64,000 nt of DNA from Actinomycetota bacterium (GTDB taxonomy: Bacteria > Actinomycetota > Acidimicrobiia > Acidimicrobiales > Ilumatobacteraceae), in the NCBI GenBank assembly GCA_009702045.1, contig WLIV01000016.1:17580-81579 (forward strand), in the 5' to 3' direction. The notes under the pieces were generated by a model, which was given only the letters and a program-made list of their open reading frames with translations, did no database searches and was not told the origin of the DNA. Each line of letters starts with the position of its first letter. Positions within the stretch are counted from its first letter, which is position 1. Positions 8,203-16,903 of this stretch are shown in pieces. Made by a program: the position numbers and the translations under genes.

Positions 8203-9605
8203 GGAAGAGTGGCGGCCGCGGCCTGGGCCGCCAGCATCGCCTCGGCGACCCCACGCTCCAGCAACACGCCCTGCGCGAAGGCACGCTGCGCGGCGACGTG
8301 GTTGGCTGCGATGAACGTCGCTGCGTCGGGGTACAGACGTCGCAGCGTGGCCTCGTCGAACGGGATGCTGCTGCCGTTGAGGAACGCCGGGCCGACGATC
8401 CCGTTGACGCCCGAGTGCGCTGCCGTGGGGACATCCACTTGCGGCACGCGGATACCACCGAGTGCAATGCCCAGCGCGTCGCGATCGATCGTCGGGCCGA
8501 CGCTGCCGACGCTGACGCTGATCCGCGGCTGCACCGACGGCAGCACCCCTTCGTCCACCCAGCGGTGCAACTGCGCGAGGCAGGCGGCGGCCACTGGGCG
8601 CCACGACACTTCGTTCATCGGCGGCAGATCATTCGGGCCTTCGGGCATCGGCATCATCAGACCGTCGCGCATGATCTTGGCGATGATCGCGCCCATATCG
8701 GGCACCGTGGCGTGCGACGTGCCGGCGACCTCCCAGAAGCGATAGCCGCTGTCGTCGAGCTGACGACTGAACGCATGGGGCAGCGTTTCGCACTCCGAGT
8801 TGATCACGAACAACGGGATACCGAGATCGCCGCGAAGCAGCGCCGGCTCCGGGTAGCGCTGCTCGACGGTGGAGTCGGGATCCGACATGTTCAGCGTGGC
8901 GTCGTCCTCCAGGCTGGACGGCATCCCGAAGTAGGTGAACAGCAACGCGGCGTCGAAGATGCGTTCCAGCGGTTGCACTGCGTTGAGGTACGTCGCCAGC
9001 CGACCGGCCGACTGCGACCCGCCGGCGGCGACGACGTTGCGCACCTGCAGACCCCGCAGCGGATCGACGCCCGACGACAGGCCAGGACGATCGGCCGTCA
9101 CCAGCCGTGCCGCCTGGGAGAAGATGTCGTACGAGTAGCTGTCACCGGGTTGGTGCAGCGAGTCGTAGCGCTCGGGGTCCCACGAGGTGAGTGCCAACGA
9201 CTGACCGGGGTGACCGTGCACACCGACGTGCTGTGCGGAGATGCCCACGTAGGCGAAACCCTGCTCCCATATCGCGTCGTCCTCCAGCGCCAGGATCTCG
9301 AACCCGGCCGAGACGTTCAGCCAGTCGACGATGACGGTGCCATTGAAGGCCGCCGGGTCGGTGGGCAGCACCACCAACATGCGGGTGGTGAACGCCGCCT
9401 CACCAGCACGTGCCGCGCCCCAGACACCGTCGAAACCCTTGTCGCCCACGTGCTCGTAGCGCACGGCCGTGCCAGCAACGAAGTACTCGTGCTCCTCGTA
9501 GCCGTAGCGGGTGAGCGGTTCGCCGACCTGGCCGAAGGGGTAACCCTTTGTGCCGCCGGCAATCGGGCCGCTGAGCTGCGGCAGCCGTCGCTGGTGTGTG
9601 GTCAT
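8199..9605 (-). CDS. Alpha/beta-hydrolase-domain protein
   Basis: A 468-residue protein resembling the large 'alpha/beta hydrolase domain' family of environmental actinobacteria. VAAGGSQSAGRLATYL (G-x-S-x-S/G elbow, about residue 190) is the likely nucleophile region and VAGTSHATVPD the likely catalytic His region. Start ATG 9605 has GGGGGA about 7 nt upstream on the coding strand. It is cotranscribed with the hot-dog gene by a 4-bp overlap. No signal peptide is seen, so it is probably a cytosolic esterase or acyl hydrolase in the surrounding catabolic set. Confidence 0.75.
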   Translation of the reverse strand: MTTHQRRLPQLSGPIAGGTKGYPFGQVGEPLTRYGYEEHEYFVAGTAVRYEHVGDKGFDGVWGAARAGEAAFTTRMLVVLPTDPAAFNGTVIVDWLNVSAGFEILALEDDAIWEQGFAYVGISAQHVGVHGHPGQSLALTSWDPERYDSLHQPGDSYSYDIFSQAARLVTADRPGLSSGVDPLRGLQVRNVVAAGGSQSAGRLATYLNAVQPLERIFDAALLFTYFGMPSSLEDDATLNMSDPDSTVEQRYPEPALLRGDLGIPLFVINSECETLPHAFSRQLDDSGYRFWEVAGTSHATVPDMGAIIAKIMRDGLMMPMPEGPNDLPPMNEVSWRPVAAACLAQLHRWVDEGVLPSVQPRISVSVGSVGPTIDRDALGIALGGIRVPQVDVPTAAHSGVNGIVGPAFLNGSSIPFDEATLRRLYPDAATFIAANHVAAQRAFAQGVLLERGVAEAMLAAQAAAATLP

Positions 9606-9745
9606 GGCAGTTCCCCCAATGTCTCGAGCGTTCGGACCAGCCCCCGCTGTGTCCCTCGTTTCAACAGTGTAGAACAGCCCCTGCGGGTGGCAGCCATCAG
9701 CCCCGGCGGCTACCCGACACCACGTTCCAGCGGGCGGCCCGCCCT

Positions 9746-9795
9746 CTATGTCAGCCACTTGACCGCGGCGCACGGTGGTCAAGCGGCTGACATAG
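9746..9795 (-). terminator. 19-bp hairpin after the amidohydrolase gene
   Basis: ctatgtcagcc(a)cttgacc at 9746-9764 pairs with ggtcaag(c)ggctgacatag at 9777-9795 with one mismatch and a 12-nt loop. It begins 19 bp after the stop codon at 9814 on the minus strand and separates the amidohydrolase from the hydrolase/hot-dog operon. Confidence 0.75.
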
Positions 9796-9813
9796 AAACC
9801 AAAGCTGGACAGA

Positions 9814-11070
9814 TCAGGCGGTGTGCGTCGCGGCGTAACGCTCGCGGTAGGCGGCCTTGGTGGTGGTGCGGGTGTCGACGTCGGTGGCCAGTGCACGCAA
9901 TGCGCTCACCGTGGTCTGCTCGCGCGTCAGGTGCAGGAAGGGATCCCAGCGGTAGAAACGGCACGCGTTCTCCCACGTGAACTTGTGGATCAGCGCGTCG
10001 CTGATGTTGGCGTTGACGAACTCCTCCATCAACACCTCCGGCGAGTTCGGCCAGGTGCTGTCCGAGTGCGGGTAATCGCACTCCCACGCCACGGTCTCTT
10101 CGCCCATGCGGTCGACGAGGCGCAGGTTGCTGGGCTCGGTGATGAAGCAGCCGAGGAAGTTCTTGCGCCAGATCTCCGTGGCCGACTGCGAGCCGATATC
10201 GAGGTGTGTCCACGACTGGTTCGTCATGTGGCGGTCCATACGGTCGAGCATGAACGGCACCCAACCGATGCCACCCTCGGAGAGCGCGATCTTCAGTTCG
10301 GGGAACTTGCGGAACGTGCCGCCGGTGACGAGGTCGGTGAAGCACACACCGGACAGCTGCGCGGCGAGCACGATCAGCTGGTCGGGCGGCGCACCCTCGG
10401 GGCGGCGCAGCAGGTTGAAGGCACCACCGATGTGCATCGAGAGCACGATCTGCAGACGCTCGGCAGCCTCGAACACGCTGTCCCAGTGATCGCCGTAGAA
10501 GCTGGGCAGTTCGTTGGCGTACGGGGTCTCGGGGAACGTCACCGTGGTGCAACCCTTGGCGGCGATGCGCTCGAGTTCCAGCACGCAGGCATCGGTGTCC
10601 CACAGCGGCAGCACACCCATCGGGATGTAGCGGCCCGGGTACGAACCGGCGAGTTCGTCGATCTGCCAGTCGTTGTAGGCGGACACAGCGATGGCCGACA
10701 GCTGGCGGTCGGCCTTGCCCGCCAGCCACGCACCGGCGAAACCGGAGGACGTAGGGAAGTTGATCGAGGCGAGCGTGCCGTTGGCGTTCATGTCGCGAAT
10801 GCGCTCGTGGATGTCGTAACAACCGGGGCGCATGTCGGCATGACCCACCGGGTCGAAGTTCCACTCCTCACGCGGCCATGAGGCGACGGCGCCGAGACCG
10901 ACAGTGCCCATCACTTCGCCCTGGAACTTCCAGGTGTCGACGCCGTTCTCGAGGCGCACGAACTGCGGGCCGTCCGCCTTGTACTTCTCCGGCATGTGCT
11001 TCTCGAACAGGTCGGGCGGCTCGATGATGTGGTCATCGATGCTCACCATGATCATGTCGTCGACGTTCAA
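9814..11070 (-). CDS. Amidohydrolase-2 family metal-dependent hydrolase
   Basis: A 418-residue TIM-barrel hydrolase of the ACMSD-like amidohydrolase-2 family. The N-terminus has SIDDHIIEPPD (D-x-H variant of the H-x-H metal site), then SMHIGGAF in the middle and ECDYPHSDSTWPNS near residue 340, the family's Asp/His cluster. Members decarboxylate or hydrolyse ring-derived acids. The start is TTG 11070: AAGGAG sits 6 nt upstream, and the longer in-frame extension lacks family similarity. It is divergent from the DUF2889 gene. Confidence 0.85.
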   Translation of the reverse strand: MNVDDMIMVSIDDHIIEPPDLFEKHMPEKYKADGPQFVRLENGVDTWKFQGEVMGTVGLGAVASWPREEWNFDPVGHADMRPGCYDIHERIRDMNANGTLASINFPTSSGFAGAWLAGKADRQLSAIAVSAYNDWQIDELAGSYPGRYIPMGVLPLWDTDACVLELERIAAKGCTTVTFPETPYANELPSFYGDHWDSVFEAAERLQIVLSMHIGGAFNLLRRPEGAPPDQLIVLAAQLSGVCFTDLVTGGTFRKFPELKIALSEGGIGWVPFMLDRMDRHMTNQSWTHLDIGSQSATEIWRKNFLGCFITEPSNLRLVDRMGEETVAWECDYPHSDSTWPNSPEVLMEEFVNANISDALIHKFTWENACRFYRWDPFLHLTREQTTVSALRALATDVDTRTTTKAAYRERYAATHTA

Positions 11071-11320
11071 CGCGTACTCCTTCGTAGGTGACCTTCGTGG
11101 GTGAATCGTCAGGTGAACTACGCCGCCCCAGCGGCAGTGAGCCCCCTGATGGGTGACAGTAATCAGCCATGACTCCCGCGTCCAGCAAAATCTGTCATGA
11201 ACTGTCGAAATATTGACACGCGCGAGGCCACCGACCTGCGACGGCGGCCGGTGGTCCGGTCGTGTACGCTCCGCCCCGAATGAAAACGCCGTTCTCGGCG
11301 TGCGGCAGATGGGCCTTGCG

Positions 11321-12358
11321 ATGACACACGACCACACCACCACCGCCGTCGCGATCGGTGAGCGACCGCTGCATCCGCGCCACGGGCTGCACGCGCCGCG
11401 AGCCTCTACCCCTGAGCGGCGGCCGAACTCGATTCGCCGCACGTACACGATCGACACAGTGCGCCCCGGCGACATCCTCGGCGAGATCGTGCAGACGGCG
11501 GTGCTCCGCGACCTACACACCGCCGCCGACGGCACCACCACGGTGTTGCAGACGGCTGAGGTCCACACCCAGATCGACTTTCAGGCGCACTTCGCCCTGC
11601 TGGAGATCACGTCGGATCCGCCGCGCGAACGGCTACATGAGTTGGTCGGCCGCTCGGTGTCCACCGGCTTTCGGGCCGCGGTGGCCGGCCTACTGCCCGA
11701 CGATGTGGAGCAGGCCACCGCGCTCTACTCGTTGCTCGACGACCTTCCCGGTGCGGCGTTGGTCAGCGGCGTGGTGATCGGTGTCGCCGGCCGGATCAGC
11801 GATCTCCAACGCAGCGGCCCGAAATTGCAGATCGAGGGATTGTGCGCCGGCTTCCAGGCAGGCGGCTCGATCATGGTTGAGATCGATGCCGGCCACCATT
11901 CACCCACAGTCACCGGGCCGCAAGCGCCGTCATTGACCAACGACGACCCGCTCGCATGGCACGCGATGCGCTCGATGGGGCCCCACGACGCGCGGCGGTT
12001 GCGTCGTCTCGACGTACTGCCCGGCGCAACACCCGATGCTCCGGTGGAGGTGGAGGTCTACTTCCGCGACAGCCATGTAGATGAGCACGGCAGCGAGCGA
12101 GTGGTGCACGAGTACTCCGTCACGGCACTCGTCGACCCGGCCAGCCAGACGGTCATCCGCTCATCGGCGGTCGCTCACTCGTTGCCGTGGCTGGAGTGCA
12201 TCCAGGCCGAGGCCAGCGGCGACCGCCTGGCTGGACGCCCGCTCCGCGGCCTCCGTCCCCACGTGCGTGAGGAACTGATCGGCATCACCACGTGCACGCA
12301 TCTCAACGACACGCTGCGATCCATCGAGGACGTACGCGCGATCCTGCAGATGTTCTGA
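11321..12358 (+). CDS. DUF2889 family protein
   Basis: A 345-residue protein whose C-terminus carries the hallmark of DUF2889: LPWLECIQAEASGDRLAG, then LRPHVREELIG and CTHLNDTLRSI. The biochemical function is unknown; relatives are found next to CoA-dependent catabolic genes. ATG 11321 was chosen, with ATG 11309 as alternative; neither has a clear ribosome site. The SnoaL-like gene follows after 10 bp, so they form an operon. Confidence 0.8.
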   Translation: MTHDHTTTAVAIGERPLHPRHGLHAPRASTPERRPNSIRRTYTIDTVRPGDILGEIVQTAVLRDLHTAADGTTTVLQTAEVHTQIDFQAHFALLEITSDPPRERLHELVGRSVSTGFRAAVAGLLPDDVEQATALYSLLDDLPGAALVSGVVIGVAGRISDLQRSGPKLQIEGLCAGFQAGGSIMVEIDAGHHSPTVTGPQAPSLTNDDPLAWHAMRSMGPHDARRLRRLDVLPGATPDAPVEVEVYFRDSHVDEHGSERVVHEYSVTALVDPASQTVIRSSAVAHSLPWLECIQAEASGDRLAGRPLRGLRPHVREELIGITTCTHLNDTLRSIEDVRAILQMF

Positions 12359-12368
12359 GGAGGACAGC

Positions 12369-12701
12369 ATGGCGACGTGGTACGAGGACTACCTGCACGC
12401 ATGGAACGAACGCGACGCCGAGCGAGTGGCGTCGTTCTTCGCCGAGGAGTTCGCCTTCGAGGACGTCGCTCTGGGCCACACGCTTGCCACCCGCGCCGAG
12501 ATGCGCGCCTCGGCGGTCAGCATGTTCGAACAGATGGGCGATATGCGCCTCGGCTACGTGGGCGGACACGAGTTCGGCGATCGCTATTACTACGAGTGGA
12601 CGATGGAACCGATGGGCGGCCGCGGTGTCTCCGTCGGTCAACGGCGTGACGGCCTGGTGATCCACAACCGCGACTACTGGTGCATGCCCACGGCGCAGTG
12701 A
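12369..12701 (+). CDS. SnoaL/NTF2-like protein
   Basis: A 110-residue single-domain protein of the NTF2-like cone fold (YLHAWNERDAERVASFFAEEFAFED at the N-terminus, DGLVIHNRDYW near the end). GAGGAGGA about 5 nt before the ATG is a strong ribosome site. Members are small isomerases, cyclases or hydrolases, or binding subunits; the substrate is not inferable. Cotranscribed with the DUF2889 gene. Confidence 0.82.
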   Translation: MATWYEDYLHAWNERDAERVASFFAEEFAFEDVALGHTLATRAEMRASAVSMFEQMGDMRLGYVGGHEFGDRYYYEWTMEPMGGRGVSVGQRRDGLVIHNRDYWCMPTAQ

Positions 12702-12729
12702 ACCCGACTGCCTCCCGGCGCGCTGGACG

Positions 12730-13203
12730 TCAGCCGGCGGCGGCAGCTTCGATCATTTCAATGGCCTGCTCCACCCGCCGGGCATGCATGACCTCTTCGC
12801 GACCGTTCTGACGTAACAGACGGGCGATTTCCTCGTTCGGCTCGTTGTCCGCATAGGCCTGGTACATCGCCCCGCCATCGTGTTCGCCCTTGGCGACGCG
12901 AAGCAGGAACTTGGCACCGATCGTCTCCGGCAACTCGAGTTCGTTACCGGTTCCGCGCTGCTCGGGCTGATACGGAGCACCCGTCCTGAGCGCGATCACC
13001 TCGATCAACCGCTCGCCGTGAACGGCCTCTTCGCGCCCGTTCCGGCGGACCAACTCCGCCGCCTCTGCGTGGGCGATGCGATCGGCGATGGTGTTGTACA
13101 GCTGCTCGCCGTCGAACTCGAGGTGCATCAGCGAAACCAAGCCAGCGAGGTCGAGTGCCTCACCGGTCGCTGCTGCCGTGTAGGGGGAGTCGTTCGCAGT
13201 CAT
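12730..13203 (-). CDS. Ferritin-like (rubrerythrin-type) di-iron protein
   Basis: A 157-residue four-helix protein built from two similar halves, each ending in an (R/Q)NGREE-x2-H motif (RNGREEAVHGER and QNGREEVMHARR), with Glu in HLEFDGEQLYN and KGEHDGGAMYQ supplying the remaining ligands. This is the E/E-x2-H di-iron pattern of rubrerythrin-like proteins. It lacks the rubredoxin domain. Role probably in peroxide or iron handling. Divergent from the LLM oxidoreductase. Confidence 0.82.
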   Translation of the reverse strand: MTANDSPYTAAATGEALDLAGLVSLMHLEFDGEQLYNTIADRIAHAEAAELVRRNGREEAVHGERLIEVIALRTGAPYQPEQRGTGNELELPETIGAKFLLRVAKGEHDGGAMYQAYADNEPNEEIARLLRQNGREEVMHARRVEQAIEMIEAAAAG

Positions 13204-13261
13204 CTGGGCACGTTAACGCCGAGGGCACCGACTGCCCGACCCGGCCAGCCCCGCACGCCGT

Positions 13262-13267
13262 TAGCGT
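13262..13267 (+). promoter_or_regulatory. -10 box of the LLM oxidoreductase gene
   Basis: TAGCGT ends 7 nt before GTG 13275, with no Shine-Dalgarno between: a leaderless arrangement. Confidence 0.5.
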
Positions 13268-13274
13268 GCCGCCC

Positions 13275-14204
13275 GTGAAACTCCGCATCTTCACCGAGCC
13301 CCAACAGGGCGCCAGCTATTTCGACCTGCTCGCCGTGGCCCAACACTCGGAACGACTCGGCTTCGACGCCTTCTTCCGCAGCGACCACTTCGTCGCGATG
13401 GGCGACCGGGCACCGGTGTTGCCCGGGCCGTCGGACGCGTGGATCACGCTCGCGGGCATCGCTCGCGAGACGTCCACCATCCGCCTCGGCACGCTGGTGA
13501 ACTCCTCCACGTTCCGCAACCCGGGCGTGCTTGCGGTGCAGATAGCCAACGTCGACTCGATGTCGAACGGTCGCGTCGAACTGGGCCTCGGCGCCGGCTG
13601 GTTCCTCGACGAGCACGAGGCTTACGGCATCCCGTTCCCTCCGCTCGGCGAACGCTTCGACCGCCTCGAGGAACAACTGGCGATCGTCACCGGACTGTGG
13701 GAGTCGCCGGCGGGCGCCACGTTCGACTTCACCGGCGCGCACTACCAGGTGCGCAACTCGCCTGCTCTGCCGAAGCCGGTGCAGAGCCCGTTGCCGATCA
13801 TCATCGGTGGTGGCGGGGCGAAGCGCACACCGGCCCTCGCCGCCCGCTACGCCGCCGAGTTCAACCTGCCGTTCCAATCGCAGGAGCGTTTCACCGAACA
13901 GCGCGACCGGGTGCGCAGCGCGTGCGACGTGATCGGCCGCGATCCGGAGTCGCTGGCCTACTCGTGCGCGCTCATCGTCTGCATCGGCAAGGACGACGCC
14001 GAGCTCGCCCGCCGTGCCGAGTTCCTCGGCCGCGACGTGGAGGAACTGCGCCTCAATGGTCTGTGCGGCACACCCGCCGAAGCCATCGAGCGGTTGGCAC
14101 AGTGGGCGGCACTCGGCGCCGAGCGTGTGTACCTGCAGGTACTCGACCTCGACGACCTCGAGCAACTCGATCTCATTGCCACCGAGGTCATGCCGCACGT
14201 GTGA
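13275..14204 (+). CDS. LLM-class (F420-dependent type) oxidoreductase
   Basis: A 309-residue TIM-barrel flavin/F420 oxidoreductase of the luciferase-like family. Seen: FRSDHF near residue 35, RLGTLVNSSTFRNPGVLA, VELGLGAGWFLDEHEAYG, and IIIGGGGAKRTPALAARYA for phosphate binding. The pattern fits F420-dependent members common in actinobacteria; the cofactor cannot be proved from sequence. GTG 13275 is favoured by the upstream box; GTG 13266 is possible. Confidence 0.88.
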   Translation: MKLRIFTEPQQGASYFDLLAVAQHSERLGFDAFFRSDHFVAMGDRAPVLPGPSDAWITLAGIARETSTIRLGTLVNSSTFRNPGVLAVQIANVDSMSNGRVELGLGAGWFLDEHEAYGIPFPPLGERFDRLEEQLAIVTGLWESPAGATFDFTGAHYQVRNSPALPKPVQSPLPIIIGGGGAKRTPALAARYAAEFNLPFQSQERFTEQRDRVRSACDVIGRDPESLAYSCALIVCIGKDDAELARRAEFLGRDVEELRLNGLCGTPAEAIERLAQWAALGAERVYLQVLDLDDLEQLDLIATEVMPHV

Positions 14205-14261
14205 ATGGCAGTGCGCGATCAGTCGGTCGGCGGCCCCTGAGCCAGATGTCCTAGTAGCTGT

Positions 14262-14345
14262 CACGGGACAGATAAGGCCTGGCTATCAACTGTCAGTAAT
14301 TGACCCTGCAATTGTCAAGAATTGACCCACATCACACGGGACAGA
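14262..14345 (+). promoter_or_regulatory. Repeat-rich upstream region of the surface-protein gene
   Basis: Two direct-repeat pairs are nested here: cacgggacaga at 14262-14272 and 14335-14345 (ending 1 nt before the ATG), and AATTGACCC at 14298-14306 and 14320-14328, 22 bp (about two helical turns) apart. The stretch is AT-rich for this genome. Likely operators or an activator site; no regulator gene is adjacent. Confidence 0.45.
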
Positions 14346-14346
14346 C

Positions 14347-15021
14347 ATGCAACGCAAGATCTCCGCGCTCATCGGAGCACCGCTCCTGGTGACCACGTTC
14401 CTCGGCTTCGGCTCCAGAAACGTCGGTGCAGCCGATGCCGGCAAGGTCGACATCAAGGTCGAGACCAACTACGACTCCAGCGGTGGCGCCAACCAGGTGT
14501 GGGAAGCGAACAACGTCGCGACCGACGGTGTGTGGCCCAACCAGCGCGAACTGCTCGGCAGCAATACCCCGACAGTGGACCAGAGCTACGGTGGCAGTGT
14601 CGACGTCGACATCGAGATTGGTGCCAACAACACCCAGATCTCGCTCTTCACGAGCTCCATTGCCTGTCTCGACCTGGTGAAGGTCACGCTCACGGGCGAC
14701 ATCTTCGGCACCCTCAGCACTTTTCGCGACGGCTTGTTCACCGGCTCTCCTGCCAACCTGGTGATCGACAACTCGACCCCCGGCACCGTGGTTCTCACCT
14801 GGACGGGCAGTGGCTGCACCTCATACCTCGCTGAGGGTGGCGAGAGCGTGTTCAACCTCACCGCTCCGGTGGCACCCACACCCACGACGGACGGCGCCGG
14901 CTCTGAGGGCATCCCGGCAACTGGCTCGAACTCCGGTTCGGTGGCGCTGATCGCAGTGTTGACCCTGCTGGCCGGCGGTGCGCTGGTACTGACCACGCGT
15001 CGCCGCATGCACCACAGCTGA
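14347..15021 (+). CDS. Secreted surface protein with LPxTG-like sorting tail
   Basis: A 224-residue protein: signal peptide (about residues 1-29), a Gly/Asn/Thr-rich beta-type domain with a likely disulfide (two Cys about 57 residues apart), a Thr/Pro linker, then IPATG followed by a hydrophobic stretch and a RRR-rich tail. This is the layout of a sortase substrate, with Ile in place of Leu in LPxTG. No sortase gene is in the window. The repeat-rich promoter upstream and strong terminator downstream show a single-gene unit. Confidence 0.75.
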   Translation: MQRKISALIGAPLLVTTFLGFGSRNVGAADAGKVDIKVETNYDSSGGANQVWEANNVATDGVWPNQRELLGSNTPTVDQSYGGSVDVDIEIGANNTQISLFTSSIACLDLVKVTLTGDIFGTLSTFRDGLFTGSPANLVIDNSTPGTVVLTWTGSGCTSYLAEGGESVFNLTAPVAPTPTTDGAGSEGIPATGSNSGSVALIAVLTLLAGGALVLTTRRRMHHS

Positions 15022-15039
15022 CCAGTTCAGCTGAACAAA

Positions 15040-15075
15040 CAGAAGGGCCGCACCCCAACGGGTGCGGCCCTTCTG
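15040..15075. terminator. Perfect 16-bp hairpin terminator
   Basis: cagaagggccgcaccc pairs exactly with gggtgcggcccttctg around a CAAC loop. It lies 18 bp after the surface-protein stop and 42 bp before the stop of the convergent gene, so it probably serves both. A 12-bp palindrome, gttcagctgaac, precedes it at 15025-15036. Confidence 0.88.
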
Positions 15076-15117
15076 CGCGTCACGGGTGCGATGTCCGCGC
15101 CTACGTTGCTACCGAGG

Positions 15118-15453
15118 TCACAAATCGCCGAGCAGTGAGAAAAGACCACCAGGGCTGACCCGTGACGTGCGGTGCGCAGCGCACAACTTGATCAGACCGT
15201 TGGTCACTTCCACCACACCGCGCATGCTGAGCGCGCCGACCGTTTCGATGACGGCAGCCTCCTCGACCCCGAGTGCAGCAGCCATCGAGCTGATCGACAT
15301 CAGCTCTGGTGCCCGCAGCACTGCTCGGGCAACTTGCAGTTGCGCCTCCGGCAAGTCGAGCAAGTCGGAAATCGTGAAGGCCGGCGCGGCGGTTGCCGCT
15401 TCGGCCTGCTGGACCTGCTCGCCGATGCGACCGAACATCCCCTGCCCGCTCAT
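15118..15453 (-). CDS. Small winged-helix protein
   Basis: A 111-residue protein whose C-terminal two thirds look like a winged helix (ISDLLDLPEAQLQVARAVLR, SSMAAALGVEEAAVIETVGAL, then a wing). The ATG overlaps the stop of the zinc-ribbon gene as ATGA, so it is the third member of a coupled operon with PrsW. Probably a DNA- or protein-binding adaptor; target unknown. Confidence 0.65.
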   Translation of the reverse strand: MSGQGMFGRIGEQVQQAEAATAAPAFTISDLLDLPEAQLQVARAVLRAPELMSISSMAAALGVEEAAVIETVGALSMRGVVEVTNGLIKLCAAHRTSRVSPGGLFSLLGDL

Positions 15454-15656
15454 GCCAGCTCCGGCATCGCAATGGGCTCGGGCTGCGGGCGACACACACC
15501 GCACCACAACGTGCCGGCGACCACGATCGAGCGTGGTGGATCGGAACCGAAGATGGTGACGATGAATGGCAGGTTGGAGTGGTGCACCTGGCACACCCCC
15601 CGACCACAGAACTTGCACGTTCCGCGTGCGTGGTCGTCACATTGTGAACAGAGCAT
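15450..15656 (-). CDS. Small Cys/His-rich zinc-binding protein
   Basis: A 68-residue protein with CSQC, CKFC, CQVHH and a later CGVC, giving a zinc-finger or B-box-like arrangement at the N-terminus with a fourth Cys pair about 30 residues on. GGAGG lies about 4 nt before its ATG, which overlaps the PrsW stop (TGATG). Sits between PrsW and the winged-helix gene; probably an adaptor. Confidence 0.7.
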   Translation of the reverse strand: MLCSQCDDHARGTCKFCGRGVCQVHHSNLPFIVTIFGSDPPRSIVVAGTLWCGVCRPQPEPIAMPELA

Positions 15657-16762
15657 CAGTCCTCCGCTTTCGCGTCAGTATGGGAACCGGTGGAGTCGGT
15701 CTCGGGGATCGCGAACCGGGCCCACATTCCGCTCGCCTCACGAACCGGCTCGGCCGATATCTCGGCACCACCGGCGACCGCGAGCGTCGCCCACACACCT
15801 GCCGATGATGGGTCGACCGGGAGGTGAGAACGTAGCCACATCATTGCGTGAAGTCCCAGCGCGCGGCGGTGTGCGTCGGCCGAGCGCTCCAGTTCCGCGA
15901 GCGCGGCGTCATCGATACGCGCGGTCGCGCGCCCGATGGCAATGCGCCGTTGCAACTCGATCAGTTGCTCTGCACGCTCGGCGGCGACCCCGCCGTAACG
16001 GGTCTCGAACACGTCGAGGACGTCGACTCCTTGACGACCGCCAGCGAGCGCAGCTTGTTCACTGGCACTTGCACCACGGCGGGCAAGGTCGAGACGAGCC
16101 CATCGTGACGAGATCGGCATACCGGTGGCCACGATCCCGGCAGCGACGAAGAACACCGCGACACCTGTGAGCGTGATGGCCAGCGCGTTGGGATGCCCCT
16201 GGCGAGTGAGTCGGTTGAAGCCGGAGTGCAGGCTCATCGCACAGGCCAACGCGGCCAACGTGCCCCCAATGCGGAACAGCACGCCTCGCGACCACGTGCC
16301 GACCAAGGCGGCACCGACAATCGCAGTGCAACCGGCGTGCATGAGGTTCGTGGACGTCACCCTCGCCAGTGCCACGCTGAACCCATCGCCCGGGGCTGAC
16401 CCGCTGAGGTACACCCAGTTCTCACGGATGGCAAAACCGGTTCCAGCGGCAAGGCCGAGCACGGCGCCATCGACGAACCATGAGCAGCGTCGGGACCAGG
16501 CAACCAGCGGGAGCAGCGACGATTTCGCGATTTCTTCCATGATCGGGGCGCCGATGACGACCAGCGACGCGAAGCCGTAGTTGTGGTTCCAGCGGTCGTT
16601 GAAGCCGACGACCACCCACGTGGATCCGATACCCCAGGCGAGCGCAAGCACCACCAACGGCAGGGCCCGCAACCCGCCACGGCTCAGCATCCAGACCGCG
16701 GTCAGACAGCACAGCGGGATCGCGGTCGCAACCAGCGTGGCGAGATCGAACGTCATCAGCAA
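15656..16762 (-). CDS. PrsW-family intramembrane metalloprotease
   Basis: A 368-residue membrane protein with about eight TM segments and the PrsW signature: APIMEEIAK (EE-x2-K), GAVLGLAAGTGFAIREN, and NLMHAGCTAIVGA carrying the metal-binding His. In Bacillus PrsW cleaves an anti-sigma factor; the target here is unknown. The roughly 150-residue C-terminal extension is cytosolic-looking and helical. First gene of a three-gene operon with overlapping stops and starts. Confidence 0.85.
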   Translation of the reverse strand: MLMTFDLATLVATAIPLCCLTAVWMLSRGGLRALPLVVLALAWGIGSTWVVVGFNDRWNHNYGFASLVVIGAPIMEEIAKSSLLPLVAWSRRCSWFVDGAVLGLAAGTGFAIRENWVYLSGSAPGDGFSVALARVTSTNLMHAGCTAIVGAALVGTWSRGVLFRIGGTLAALACAMSLHSGFNRLTRQGHPNALAITLTGVAVFFVAAGIVATGMPISSRWARLDLARRGASASEQAALAGGRQGVDVLDVFETRYGGVAAERAEQLIELQRRIAIGRATARIDDAALAELERSADAHRRALGLHAMMWLRSHLPVDPSSAGVWATLAVAGGAEISAEPVREASGMWARFAIPETDSTGSHTDAKAED

Positions 16763-16903
16763 CCGGCCTCAGCCGCGGTACCACCGACACGTGAACGAGG
16801 TCCAGGGCGAGCCACCACATAAGTGTGCCTGATGAACAGAGACAATTACCACTACTTCTGTCGCAAAAGCCCGACGACTACCAGCGCAGTCACCGCACGC
16901 AGG

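Noticed and set aside
8203..8604. N-terminal extension of the hot-dog gene
   Set aside because: It lies in another frame of the upstream hydrolase gene and is Arg-rich; the GTGA overlap at 8202 gives a better start.
11180..11220. Similarity between ctgtcatgaactgtcg here and gtcgtgactgtcgtg near 42291 as a shared operator
   Set aside because: The match is short, gapped and rich in gtcg words common in this genome; no spaced palindrome supports it.
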